A DNA stretch of 64,000 nucleotides from Bacteroidota bacterium (GTDB lineage Bacteria > Bacteroidota > Bacteroidia > UKL13-3), in contig JAIXSO010000059.1 of assembly GCA_027484685.1 (NCBI GenBank), forward strand, positions 1 to 64,000, read 5' to 3'. Below, in pieces: positions 24,272 through 33,049 of the stretch. Below the pieces are notes generated by a model. The model was not told where the DNA came from and did not search any database. It worked only from the letters and a program-made list of their open reading frames with translations. The translations under genes were made by a program, and so were the position numbers. Numbering within the stretch: position 1 is the stretch's first letter; every line of letters begins with the position of its first letter.

Positions 24272-25321
24272 TTATTTTATGTTAAAATCAAAATTAGTCA
24301 TTTTGGTTGTGATGGTCATTTTATGTGATGCACCAAACCAACCTAATACTTTAATTTTTGAGTTTCCAAATGGAAAAATATTAGAAGGCACATTGGTAAC
24401 AGGAGTTGCAAATAATCCTGAAAATCCACCACCGGTTCCATTGGTTAGTTCTGTTTTTAAACGTACATAAAAGAATAGATTTTCGCGTGTAATACTATAA
24501 ATTTCAGCTTTAATTGAATCGCCTGGATAATAAGCCGGACGTAAAGAAATATCATCTTCTACCACGTTAATAGAACGTGCAACAGGAAAGTTAAACAATG
24601 CTTCTTTTTCCAATTGCGAATTTGGTGATTGATCGCCACTGTTTGATTCACTTACCGTTATTAAATTATTTATTTTATCGTAATAAGTCCAACCAGTGAA
24701 ACCCTTACTTTCAGTAAAATAGGGATTGCTTGCTACTGGATTTCGTTTAACAAAGTATTTAATTCTATAACTATCGCCCAAACCAGCAGGGTCTGATACT
24801 TTCATATCTACGTATCCCCAGCCCGATTTAAGCGGTCCGCCTGGTCCAGTTCTACCCACACTTTGATCATTTAATACCAATGTTGTTAAGCTAGTATCGC
24901 CATAAGTTATACATGGGCGATTAATTTTAGTAAATGAAATTACAGTATCGCCAGTTGAAAAACGAACTAATAAAATATAACTATGTAAAGGCTGTGGTTT
25001 ATTGGTTAATGAAATATAATTTCCATTGCCTACATTCTTAAAAGTATCTACCACAAAATTTCCACCTGTGGAGTCAATAACCAATACTGTTGCATCGTTT
25101 ACTTTTGGCGTTTCTCCATTATCTAAATAGCCAATTGATTTGGTAATTTTAATGGTATCTTTTATTAGTTTATTAGGGTCTAAAGGGTCGTAAACAATTG
25201 ATGCATCAATAACAAATTGTGGTTCACCATTTCCTGCATCTATGTCAATTTTTTCAATACATGAACTAATCATTGCCACGGCAATAAAAAGCATAAGGTA
25301 TAATTTATTTATTGTTTTCAT
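24272..25321 (-). CDS. DUF4249 domain lipoprotein paired with TonB-dependent receptor
   Basis: A 349-residue lipoprotein, lipobox ISSC with Cys21. Residues about 33-330 carry the DUF4249 pattern: PQFVIDASIVYDPLDP, ATVLVIDSTGG and the later strand GYVDMKVSDPAG, ending with the IKVLGWFGAS motif. DUF4249 proteins lie beside TonB-dependent receptors in many Bacteroidota and are thought to be the surface partner of the receptor. The gene ends convergent with the esterase gene and starts 22 bases after the receptor gene on the minus strand, so the two very likely form an operon with the receptor first. Confidence 0.9.
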   Translation of the reverse strand: MKTINKLYLMLFIAVAMISSCIEKIDIDAGNGEPQFVIDASIVYDPLDPNKLIKDTIKITKSIGYLDNGETPKVNDATVLVIDSTGGNFVVDTFKNVGNGNYISLTNKPQPLHSYILLVRFSTGDTVISFTKINRPCITYGDTSLTTLVLNDQSVGRTGPGGPLKSGWGYVDMKVSDPAGLGDSYRIKYFVKRNPVASNPYFTESKGFTGWTYYDKINNLITVSESNSGDQSPNSQLEKEALFNFPVARSINVVEDDISLRPAYYPGDSIKAEIYSITRENLFFYVRLKTELTNGTGGGFSGLFATPVTNVPSNIFPFGNSKIKVLGWFGASHKMTITTKMTNFDFNIK

Positions 25322-25342
25322 TTTAGGTATTTAATATTTATT

Positions 25343-27763
25343 TTAAAACTTAAAGTTATAAGTAAAAGCAGGAATAGGTACTGCAAATAATGAGAATTGA
25401 ACCAATTCTGTAATAGCTGGTGATTTATCATTAACCCTTGGATATACTGCAAATGCATTACGTCTTCCAAGTAAGTTATAAATACCAAATACTATTTCCC
25501 ATTCATAAGTATATTTCATTCGTTTTAAAAAATTAGTAGGCATAATTTCTGGTTGTTTGCGCTCTTTACTTTTTACAGTGGCAGTTAAATCTACTCTAAA
25601 AAAATCAGGAATTCGAATATTATTTCTAGGTGCATTTGGATTATGAGGCACTTGGTATCCTTCAAATGCAAATTTGTTGGTTGGTAAATTTACTGGTGTT
25701 CCACTTCCATATACCACATTGGTATTAAGTGTCCAGCGTTTATTCAAATCATAACTTACTACTAAATTTAAATTATGTAATTTATCAAAACGGGTAGGAT
25801 ACCAGTCATTATTATTAATTCTATCAACTTGGCGTTCAGTTCTAGCCAAAGTGTAGCTAATAAAACCTGTTAGTTTACCAGTATTTTTCTTTACAAAAAA
25901 CTCTAAACCATAAGCACGGCCCTTGCCACTTAATATTTGACCCTCAATAAATGGATTCAACAATAAATCAGCTCCATCAATATAGTCAATTTGGTTCTGC
26001 ATATCCTTATAATACGCTTCCACCGATGTTTCGTAATCGTTTTTAGTGTTACCAAAGTTTTTAAAATATCCTATTGCTACTTGGTCGGCTATTTGAGGTT
26101 TAATATTATTGGTACTTGGTGTCCATACATCTAAAGGAATAGATGCTGCTGTATTCGAAATTAAATGAACGTATTGGCTGGTGCGCATATAACTTGCCTT
26201 TAAACTGCTTGTAGAGTTTAATTCATATTTTACAGCTGCTCTTGGCTCCAGGTTAAAGTAGTTTTGCATCGATTCAAAGTCATCATATTTTTCAATTCCA
26301 GTTAATACTTTTCCAAACGAGTTAAATTCATTGCTGTAAATTTGTTTTTCGCCATTACCCAAATAATGAAAAGTTGAAAAGCGTAATCCATAACTTACCG
26401 ATAACCTAGCGTTAATAGTTTGGTCGTTAGACGCATACAGCGCGTTTTCTAATGAATATTTATAAGGCAAATTAATATCCTGACGAACTCCACCACTTAC
26501 AAAACTTGCATTAGCAGGATTGAATTGGTAAAAAATGCTTTGACCACCAACATTGATAGTGTTTTTACTGTTTAAATACCAAGTAAAATCTTGTTTTAAA
26601 CTGTAGTTAATAATGCGCGAAGTCCATTTAAAAGCATCTCTTGCACCTAAGTTATCAGTGCCAATTCCATAATCGTAATTACTGTAAAATGCAGTGGTAT
26701 TGCTAAATAATTTGCTTTTTATTTCATGGTTCCAACGTGCAGTCAATGTTTGATTTCCCCAATTAAATCCAAAAGTTGATACCCCAAAAACATCACGTCC
26801 CATATAACCCGAAAGGAAAACTTTATCTTTTTTACCCAAACTATAATTGGCTTTAACAGTTAAGTCGTAAAAATATAATTGAAGGCCATTAAAATCGGCA
26901 TTTCCAGCTAAAAATGGCGCTGCTAATACATCACCATAACTTCTTCTTCCAGCAATAATGTATGAACCTTTACCTTTTTTTATTGGTCCTTCTAATGTTA
27001 AACGCGAAAAAATTAAACCAATTCCACCTTGTGCTGCAAAATGTTTTTTGTTTCCATCTTTTAACCTCACATCTAAAATGGATGATAACCTTCCCCCATA
27101 TTTAGCATTGATACCACCTTTAAATAGTTTTACATCTTTTACGGCATCAGGGTTAAATACCGAAAAGAAACCAAACAAATGCGATGAATTATAAACCGGG
27201 GCTTCATCTAATAAAATTAAATTTTGGTCAATGCTTCCCCCGCGCACATTAAAACCTGAGGCTCCTTCGCCTACAGTACTTACGCCCGGCAAAAGTTGTA
27301 TACTTCTTACTAAATCTACCTCGCCTAAAAGTGCTGGAATTTTACTAATGGCTTTCATGTCTAACTTATTGGTCGACATTTCAGTAGTTTTAATATTTTC
27401 GTTTTTCTTTTCACCAGTTACATTTACTGCCTTCAGTTCTTTGTTTTGAGGAACTAATTCAAAATTTAATTTAAGATTATTAGTTAAACTTACTGCTTGA
27501 ATATTAGTAACATAACCAATATATTTTACTGAAATATTATAATTTCCGGCAGGTAATGTAATTGAATAATAACCGTATTCGTTGGTTAAGGCTCCTTTAC
27601 CTGTTTCTTTTACAATTACAGATACGCCAATTAGGTCTTCACCAGTTTTGCTATCGCGAACATAGCCACTCAGCACTACTTTGTCTTTTTGCTGGGCAAA
27701 GGAAGTAACGCTTGAAAATAGAATAATAGAATAAATCAAAAATGATTTTAGGGTAAATTTCAT
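25343..27763 (-). CDS. TonB-dependent outer-membrane receptor
   Basis: An 806-residue outer-membrane transporter. Signal peptide to about residue 24; residues about 29-115 are the CarboxypepD_reg-like domain (LSGYVRDSKTGEDLIG), about 125-230 the plug (VDLVRSIQLLPGVSTVGEGASGFNVRGGSIDQNL), and the rest a 22-strand barrel ending FAVPIPAFTYNFKF. The ligand is imported through TonB-driven movement; the nature of the ligand cannot be read, but the DUF4249 partner (downstream) is typical of uncharacterised nutrient receptors rather than SusC/SusD pairs. Transcribed divergently from the MarR-like gene. Secure family call. Confidence 0.92.
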   Translation of the reverse strand: MKFTLKSFLIYSIILFSSVTSFAQQKDKVVLSGYVRDSKTGEDLIGVSVIVKETGKGALTNEYGYYSITLPAGNYNISVKYIGYVTNIQAVSLTNNLKLNFELVPQNKELKAVNVTGEKKNENIKTTEMSTNKLDMKAISKIPALLGEVDLVRSIQLLPGVSTVGEGASGFNVRGGSIDQNLILLDEAPVYNSSHLFGFFSVFNPDAVKDVKLFKGGINAKYGGRLSSILDVRLKDGNKKHFAAQGGIGLIFSRLTLEGPIKKGKGSYIIAGRRSYGDVLAAPFLAGNADFNGLQLYFYDLTVKANYSLGKKDKVFLSGYMGRDVFGVSTFGFNWGNQTLTARWNHEIKSKLFSNTTAFYSNYDYGIGTDNLGARDAFKWTSRIINYSLKQDFTWYLNSKNTINVGGQSIFYQFNPANASFVSGGVRQDINLPYKYSLENALYASNDQTINARLSVSYGLRFSTFHYLGNGEKQIYSNEFNSFGKVLTGIEKYDDFESMQNYFNLEPRAAVKYELNSTSSLKASYMRTSQYVHLISNTAASIPLDVWTPSTNNIKPQIADQVAIGYFKNFGNTKNDYETSVEAYYKDMQNQIDYIDGADLLLNPFIEGQILSGKGRAYGLEFFVKKNTGKLTGFISYTLARTERQVDRINNNDWYPTRFDKLHNLNLVVSYDLNKRWTLNTNVVYGSGTPVNLPTNKFAFEGYQVPHNPNAPRNNIRIPDFFRVDLTATVKSKERKQPEIMPTNFLKRMKYTYEWEIVFGIYNLLGRRNAFAVYPRVNDKSPAITELVQFSLFAVPIPAFTYNFKF

Positions 27764-28001
27764 GTTTTGTGCTTTTTTTCGGCCGCAATATTAATGCAGC
27801 AATGGGTTAATTTTATTATTTTTAATTTAAATATTGCCAAAATATTGTAAATGGCTAACTACAAAAATTATTGGTCATACAAACTGATATAAGGTTTTTT
27901 ATTCAATTTAGTTTTTGTATGTTTTCGTATTTTATAGGTGCAATAATAATACGATAACATGTTTAATGCAAGTTTTTTTTACGAAATCATACTTTTTTAA
28001 A

Positions 28002-28009
28002 TAAATTTG
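28002..28009 (+). promoter_or_regulatory. -7 promoter box of the MarR-like gene (TAAATTTG)
   Basis: TAAATTTG fits the TAnnTTTG consensus, 24 bases before the ATG at 28034. Nearby, ACGAAA occurs twice (about 27981 and 28012), which could be part of an operator, but this is a guess. Confidence 0.5.
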
Positions 28010-28033
28010 TAACGAAAGTTTTTTTAAAAATCA

Positions 28034-28699
28034 ATGAAATCAAAGGCTATTTTACAGCAATTAATTAACGATTTAAGCAACTATGAAATTGAAAATGAGG
28101 GTAGTAGTGAATTGGATTATGTTGACTTTATTGCTTATTTAAGTAGTAAAGTACAATCAACTCCAACCGAAATAAGAAATTTGAGAGGCGAAGAGGAAAT
28201 GTGGATTGATGAACAATACAAAGATTCACAGACTGATATTGTAATTTTTATTACCCTTTTGTATCGATATGCCAAAGTCTATATAAAAAAAGCACTAAAA
28301 AATAGTTTGGTTCAAACTGCTGATGAGTTTTCGTATTTAATCGTACTAATGACACACGAAAGTTTAAGCAAATCCGATTTAATACAAAAAAATGTAATGG
28401 AAAAAACTTCTGGTGTTGAGGTTATTAAACGTTTAGTAAATAACAACTTAATACATCAATTTGAAGATAAGGATGATAAAAGAATTGTGAGGGTGGCTAT
28501 AACTGAAAAGGGTAAATTCGAAATTATTAAACTTTTGCCTGAAATGGCTAAAGTTTCAAAAATTGTCTCTGCCAATTTAATACCAAATGAGTTATTAATA
28601 TTAACTCAATTGCTAAAAAAACTTGATTTATACCACAATAACTTGTATTTAAATAAAAAGAATTTAGATCTCGATAATTTATTGATAAACAATAGTTAA
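28034..28699 (+). CDS. MarR-like winged-helix transcriptional regulator
   Basis: A 221-residue regulator. Residues about 95-175 have the winged-helix layout of MarR: ALKNSLVQTADEFSYLIVLM (helices), then SLSKSDLIQKNVMEKTSGVEVIKRLVNNNLIHQFEDKDDKRIVRVAITEKG (recognition helix, wing with DKRIVRV). The N-terminal 90 residues are a dimer helix region (MKSKAILQQLINDL). It ends at 28699 and the HEAT-repeat pseudogene begins two bases later; in related genomes such regulators are often paired with HEAT-repeat proteins (memory, not searched), so the pair is probably an old operon whose second gene has died. Confidence 0.8.
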   Translation: MKSKAILQQLINDLSNYEIENEGSSELDYVDFIAYLSSKVQSTPTEIRNLRGEEEMWIDEQYKDSQTDIVIFITLLYRYAKVYIKKALKNSLVQTADEFSYLIVLMTHESLSKSDLIQKNVMEKTSGVEVIKRLVNNNLIHQFEDKDDKRIVRVAITEKGKFEIIKLLPEMAKVSKIVSANLIPNELLILTQLLKKLDLYHNNLYLNKKNLDLDNLLINNS

Positions 28700-28700
28700 T

Positions 28701-29222
28701 ATGAATAAAATGGTTGGAGAGTTATTAAACGATAAATTAATAAACCAAAAGAAAAAACAAAGGAACTAAGTGCTTGATTATTAAAAAGTACAGTTTCAAT
28801 TGATGAATTGCTATCATTTGCAACTTAGGCTAAGTATTCTCCAAAGGCTATCTGCCTTGAAGCACTAGCGTTTACTTATTAACAAAATGCAGCTATTGTT
28901 AATGAGTCTTGCTTCAATTTTTGGTACAATTATTTTAAGCTAATAGCCCCTTGTGTAAATTGGGAGTCAGCCAGCTTAATTGGTAATACTACTTATTTAT
29001 ATACCAATCTTTTAAATGTAGTCATTCAATATTTATGTTAAATATTTAAACACGATTGAAACGTAGTAAGATGAAATGCTACTTTTGCTTTAGGCCAAAT
29101 TTTAAAACTTATATCCTAACATAATAAAACATTATTGAATGCTATTAAAGCTATTTTTAAAAAGAAGGAAAAAGTAGTATTCAAAAGATTTATTTAACTA
29201 CCTTAAAAAAGCAGGTAAATAA
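28701..29222 (+). pseudogene. decayed HEAT-repeat-type gene
   Basis: No intact frame runs here, yet fragments in different frames read as one protein. The first 22 codons (MNKMVGELLNDKL...) end in a stop. A second frame gives TVSIDELLSFAT, stop, AKYSPKAICLEALAFTY, stop, then NFWYNYFKLIAPCVNWESASLIGN. A later frame gives KSSIQKIYLTTLKK. This resembles a small HEAT-like repeat protein. At least two premature stops and two frame changes are needed to join the pieces, so the gene is dead. It starts two bases after the MarR-like gene. Confidence 0.65.
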
Positions 29223-29370
29223 GTAACAGATAATTTAAAAATCAGATTAAATTAAAATTCTTAAAAATTGCACAATTCTTTTAAGGTGATTGTAATAATT
29301 GAATAAGTATTACAAATCAACTTGTTTTTGATTGGTTTTTAACGACATTTGCCACGTTTAAAAAATATAA

Positions 29371-30381
29371 ATGAACAATATAGCTGAGCTAAAACCTTTA
29401 TTACTAGCAAATTTAAAACCTAAAATAGTAATTACTACTCACCATAAACCTGATGCCGATGCTTTGGGTTCTAGTTTGGGTTTATATAACTTTTTATTAC
29501 AATTAAATATTACTGCTCAAGTAATAACGCCTACCGATTATGGCGATTTTTTAATGTGGATGCCGGGTGAGCCAACTGTAATAAATTTTGAGGAAGAAAC
29601 AGAATTAGCTACTCAATTGGTGGCCGATGCTGATTTTATTTTTTGTTTAGACTTTAATGCTTTAAAACGTATCAATGCTTTAGGCGAATTGGTGAATGCA
29701 AGTAGAGCAAAGAAAGTAATGATTGACCATCATTTACAACCTGAAAATTTTGATGATTATCGTTTATGGACAAGCAAGGCTAGTAGCACATGTGAGTTAA
29801 TTTATTGGTTTATTCAAACTTTACAATTTGAGCATTTAATTAATAAAGAAATTGCTTCTTGCTTATACGCAGGTATTATGACCGATACAGCTTCCTTCAA
29901 ACATAGTAGTACCACAGCTAATACTCACCGTGTAGCTGCCGAATTACTTGAAAAAGGTGCCGAAAGCAATATAATTTTTGAAAATATTTACGACAATTAT
30001 TCCGAAAACAGAACCCGCTTTATTGGCTACTGTTTAAACGAAAAATTGCAAATTTTACCTGAATATCACACAGCAATTATTTGTGTAACTGCTCAAGAAT
30101 TAGAAAAATACAATATTATTGTTGGCGATTCTGAAGGTTTGGTTAATTATGGATTATCAATAAAAGGAATTAAATTTTCGGTTTTGGTAGTTGATAGAAC
30201 CGTGGCACGCAAAATGAGTTTTAGGGCAAAAGGTAATTTCCCTGCTAATGAATTTGCAAGAAAATATTTTAATGGAGGAGGGCACTTTAGTGCGGCAGGT
30301 GGCGAAAGTAAAGATACCATTGAAAACGTAGAAATTAAGCTAAAAGAATCGATTGCTGAATATGCAGCATTTTTAAAATAA
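29371..30381 (+). CDS. nrnA: DHH-DHHA1 phosphoesterase, NrnA-like (oligoribonuclease/pAp phosphatase)
   Basis: A 336-residue soluble enzyme of the DHH/DHHA1 family that degrades short oligoribonucleotides and 3'-phosphoadenosine 5'-phosphate. The metal ligands are visible: HHKPDADALGS at about 25-35, CLDFN at about 93-97 (second-metal Asp), MIDHH at about 121-125, and GIMTDTASFKH near 170-180 (the later Asp). The DHHA1 part has NGGGHFSAAGG near the C terminus (substrate contact). The start MNNIAELKPLLLANLKPKIVI is right for the family. It precedes the FKBP cluster by 26 bases on the same strand. Confidence 0.93.
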   Translation: MNNIAELKPLLLANLKPKIVITTHHKPDADALGSSLGLYNFLLQLNITAQVITPTDYGDFLMWMPGEPTVINFEEETELATQLVADADFIFCLDFNALKRINALGELVNASRAKKVMIDHHLQPENFDDYRLWTSKASSTCELIYWFIQTLQFEHLINKEIASCLYAGIMTDTASFKHSSTTANTHRVAAELLEKGAESNIIFENIYDNYSENRTRFIGYCLNEKLQILPEYHTAIICVTAQELEKYNIIVGDSEGLVNYGLSIKGIKFSVLVVDRTVARKMSFRAKGNFPANEFARKYFNGGGHFSAAGGESKDTIENVEIKLKESIAEYAAFLK

Positions 30382-30407
30382 ATAACGAATAGAACAAATA
30401 AAGAAAG

Positions 30408-31298
30408 ATGAGAAAGTTAGTAGTAGTAATGGCAGCATTAGCCATGTTTGGAGTGAGTAGTTGTGGTAAAAAAATGCAAACAACTGAAAATGGAATTAAT
30501 TACAGAATTATTCAAAGTTCTGACACTGCGCGTTTAATAACTAAAGGCGATTTGATGATGATTCAAATGATTGGTTTAGGTCAATTAGCTGATTCGTTAG
30601 GTGGAAAAGATACAACCATTTTTGATTCATATAAAGTTGGAAAAGCATATTATATACCTGCTGATGAAACTACTTTAAAAGATGTGTTTATGATGTTACA
30701 TAAAGGCGATAGTGCTGAATTTGAGGTAAGTGCAGATACATTATTTATGAAAAGTTTTGGTCAGTTAACGCCTGGTTTCTTAAAGAAAAATAGTAATATT
30801 CACTTTTATGTAAAGGTGGAAAATATTTATAGCCAAAGCGAATTAGAGGTTATGAAAGCCGAAGAAAGAGCAAAATCTATTATGAAAGATTCAGTAGAAG
30901 CTGCTGCTTATATTGCTAATTTAACCAATGTGCAAACTACCACAAGTGGTTTAAAATATGTAATTACTAAACCTTCAAAAGGTGCGCAACCTAAAGCTGG
31001 CCAAGAAGTGAGTATGCTTTACAGAGGTTTATTATTGAACGGTACAAAATTTGACGAAAACCAAGACGAGGCAAATCCATTTAAATTTACTGTTGGTATG
31101 CGTCAAGTAATTCCAGGTTGGGATGAAGGTGTAATGTTATTGCACGAAGGTGAAGAGGCTAAATTTATTATACCTGCTCGCTTAGCTTATGGCGAACAAG
31201 GTGGTGGGCCAATTCCTCCAAACTCAACCTTGATTTTTGACGTAAAGTTATTGAAAATTAATACAGCCCCTAAGACACCAACTGCAAAAGGAAATTAA
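30408..31298 (+). CDS. FKBP-type peptidyl-prolyl isomerase, lipoprotein, cluster gene 1
   Basis: A 296-residue lipoprotein, lipobox VSSC with Cys19. The C-terminal domain (about 188-285) is a full FKBP fold: KAGQEVSMLYRGLLLNGTKFDENQ, then IPGWDEGVMLLHEGEEAKFIIPARLAYGEQG and IPPNSTLIFDVKLL. The N-terminal half (about 30-150) has a strand set with YYIPADETTLKDVFMMLHKGDSAEF that resembles a second, degenerate FKBP domain. It catalyses cis-trans isomerisation of proline bonds, presumably in the periplasm. The next gene starts 1 base after it, so the four genes 30408-33931 are probably co-transcribed with nrnA. Confidence 0.92.
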   Translation: MRKLVVVMAALAMFGVSSCGKKMQTTENGINYRIIQSSDTARLITKGDLMMIQMIGLGQLADSLGGKDTTIFDSYKVGKAYYIPADETTLKDVFMMLHKGDSAEFEVSADTLFMKSFGQLTPGFLKKNSNIHFYVKVENIYSQSELEVMKAEERAKSIMKDSVEAAAYIANLTNVQTTTSGLKYVITKPSKGAQPKAGQEVSMLYRGLLLNGTKFDENQDEANPFKFTVGMRQVIPGWDEGVMLLHEGEEAKFIIPARLAYGEQGGGPIPPNSTLIFDVKLLKINTAPKTPTAKGN

Positions 31299-31299
31299 G

Positions 31300-32184
31300 A
31301 TGCAAAAGGTTGTTTCAATATTAATTCTATGTTTTTTTGTAGTAAGTAGCGTATTTTCTCAAAAAGGGAAATCGGTAGCCACTAACACCTTTACTAAACT
31401 AAGTAAAGGTGTTAGTTATAAAATAGTTACTACTGGGCCCAATAATAAAAAACTAAAATTGAATGATTTGCTGTTGATTAATTTATTGGGAATAGGCAAA
31501 ACAACCAATGGGAAAGATACGGTAGTGTTCAATACTTATGGTAGTGGAAAGCCATTTTATATTCCTGTTACAGAGCCCACATTTACCGAAGTTTTTTTGA
31601 AGTTATATAAAAACGACAGTGCTATTTTAAATATCAATGCTGACTCTCTTTTTACAAACAGTTTTGGACAACCTGCTCCAGATTTTTTAGCTAAAAATAG
31701 CATTATTAAATTTAATTTAAAAGTAGTAGAAGTTTTTGATGAAAAAGAAGTTGAAGAATTAAGAGAATCTGAGCGAGCTAAGACAGTTGCAAAAGATTCA
31801 ATAGAAATAAATGCGCTTTTGGCTAAATATAAAGACATAAAAACAACTGCTTCTGGTTTAAAATATATTATTACTAAACCAACTACTGGCAAAATTCCTC
31901 AAAAAGGTGATGAAGTTGAAATGAATTATACTGGAATGTTTGCAGACGGGAAAAAATTTGATGAGAATTTAAATATAGCAAATCCATTTAGTTTTAAATT
32001 AGGATTAGGACAAGTTATAGCTGGTTGGGATGAAGCAATTATGTTACTTCACGAGGGTGAAGAAGCAAAGCTAATAATTCCTTCTAACTTAGGTTATGGC
32101 GAGCAAGGAGCAGGCCCAATTCCACCAAATGCTTCACTGGTTTTTGATGTAAAATTATTGAAAATTAAATCTAACACTAAATAA
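31300..32184 (+). CDS. FKBP-type peptidyl-prolyl isomerase, cluster gene 2
   Basis: A 294-residue exported protein (signal peptide ending about residue 21, SVFSQ). Same plan as gene 1: a degenerate N-terminal FKBP-like half (LLLINLLGIG, YIPVTEPTFTEVFLKLYKND) and an intact C-terminal domain (GDEVEMNYTGMFADGKKFDEN; VIAGWDEAIMLLHEGEEAKLIIPSNLGYGEQG; IPPNASLVFDVKLLK). It starts 1 base after gene 1 and its stop shares the A of the next gene's ATG. The N-terminal half has drifted from gene 1 but the C-terminal half stays close, as expected of a recent duplicate under selection for isomerase function. Confidence 0.9.
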   Translation: MQKVVSILILCFFVVSSVFSQKGKSVATNTFTKLSKGVSYKIVTTGPNNKKLKLNDLLLINLLGIGKTTNGKDTVVFNTYGSGKPFYIPVTEPTFTEVFLKLYKNDSAILNINADSLFTNSFGQPAPDFLAKNSIIKFNLKVVEVFDEKEVEELRESERAKTVAKDSIEINALLAKYKDIKTTASGLKYIITKPTTGKIPQKGDEVEMNYTGMFADGKKFDENLNIANPFSFKLGLGQVIAGWDEAIMLLHEGEEAKLIIPSNLGYGEQGAGPIPPNASLVFDVKLLKIKSNTK

Positions 32185-33035
32185 TGAAAAAATCGGCTAT
32201 CATCATTGCTTTATTAATTTTTTCCATCAAAATCCATAGTCAAACTTGGATTAAGACAGATGGTGGTACAGTATTTAAGTACATTACCAAAAACGAAAAA
32301 GGCCGTAAAATTAGACCAAACATGATTATGTTGGTTGATTTATTAGGCAAAGTACAAAAGGCAGGTAATATAGCTGAAGACACAGTAATTTTTAACAGTG
32401 GTACAAGCGATAAACCTTTTTATATTCCTACCGAACAGCCTGGCCTTCAAAATGTGTTTTATAATTTAAATACTGGCGATAGTATTGAAATAAAAATAAT
32501 TGCAGATACATTTTATAACAAAGTATTTGCAGCAAATCTGCCTGATTTTGTGGCAAAAGGTAGTATAGTAACACTTTATTTTCATGTTCAAGAAGCTTTA
32601 ACTAAAGAAGAAATTGAGGATAGGGTAAAAATTCAAAACACCAAAGCTGTTAAGTCTGACTCCTTAAATGTATTGAAATACTGTAATAAAATAAAAGGTG
32701 TAAAAAAGTTGGCAAGTGGATTGCGCTATAAACCTTTAAAGTTAAATCCAACAGGTACCTTAGCAAAAAAGGGTTCAATGGTTTCGGTTAGGTACAAAGG
32801 TTGGCTTATAGATGGTGATGTATTTGACGAAAATGAAACTGGTGAGCCATTTAAATTAGTGTTAGGAATGAACCAAGTAATTAAAGGTTGGGAAGAAGGG
32901 CTTAAACTAATGAAAACCGGAGAAAAATATAGGCTTATAATACCTTGGTATTTAGCTTATGGAACTTTGGGCAATGGCCCAATACCTCCTTTTACCAGCA
33001 TTGTTTTTGATGTGCAATTAATTGAAATTAAGTAA
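32184..33035 (+). CDS. FKBP-type peptidyl-prolyl isomerase, cluster gene 3
   Basis: A 283-residue exported protein (signal peptide about 1-19, KIHSQ). Its C-terminal FKBP domain has GSMVSVRYKGWLIDGDVFDEN, VIKGWEEGLKLMKTGEKYRLIIPWYLAYG and IPPFTSIVFDVQLIEIK. The N-terminal half is again an altered FKBP-like part (MIMLVDLLGKV ... FYIPTEQPGLQNVFYNL). Start ATG 32184 overlaps the end of gene 2 by one base. It is the most diverged of the first three, and its domain has WYLAYGTLG where the other two have NLGYG/RLAYG, so a different client or reduced activity is possible. Confidence 0.9.
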   Translation: MKKSAIIIALLIFSIKIHSQTWIKTDGGTVFKYITKNEKGRKIRPNMIMLVDLLGKVQKAGNIAEDTVIFNSGTSDKPFYIPTEQPGLQNVFYNLNTGDSIEIKIIADTFYNKVFAANLPDFVAKGSIVTLYFHVQEALTKEEIEDRVKIQNTKAVKSDSLNVLKYCNKIKGVKKLASGLRYKPLKLNPTGTLAKKGSMVSVRYKGWLIDGDVFDENETGEPFKLVLGMNQVIKGWEEGLKLMKTGEKYRLIIPWYLAYGTLGNGPIPPFTSIVFDVQLIEIK

Positions 33036-33049
33036 TATACTAAAATAAT

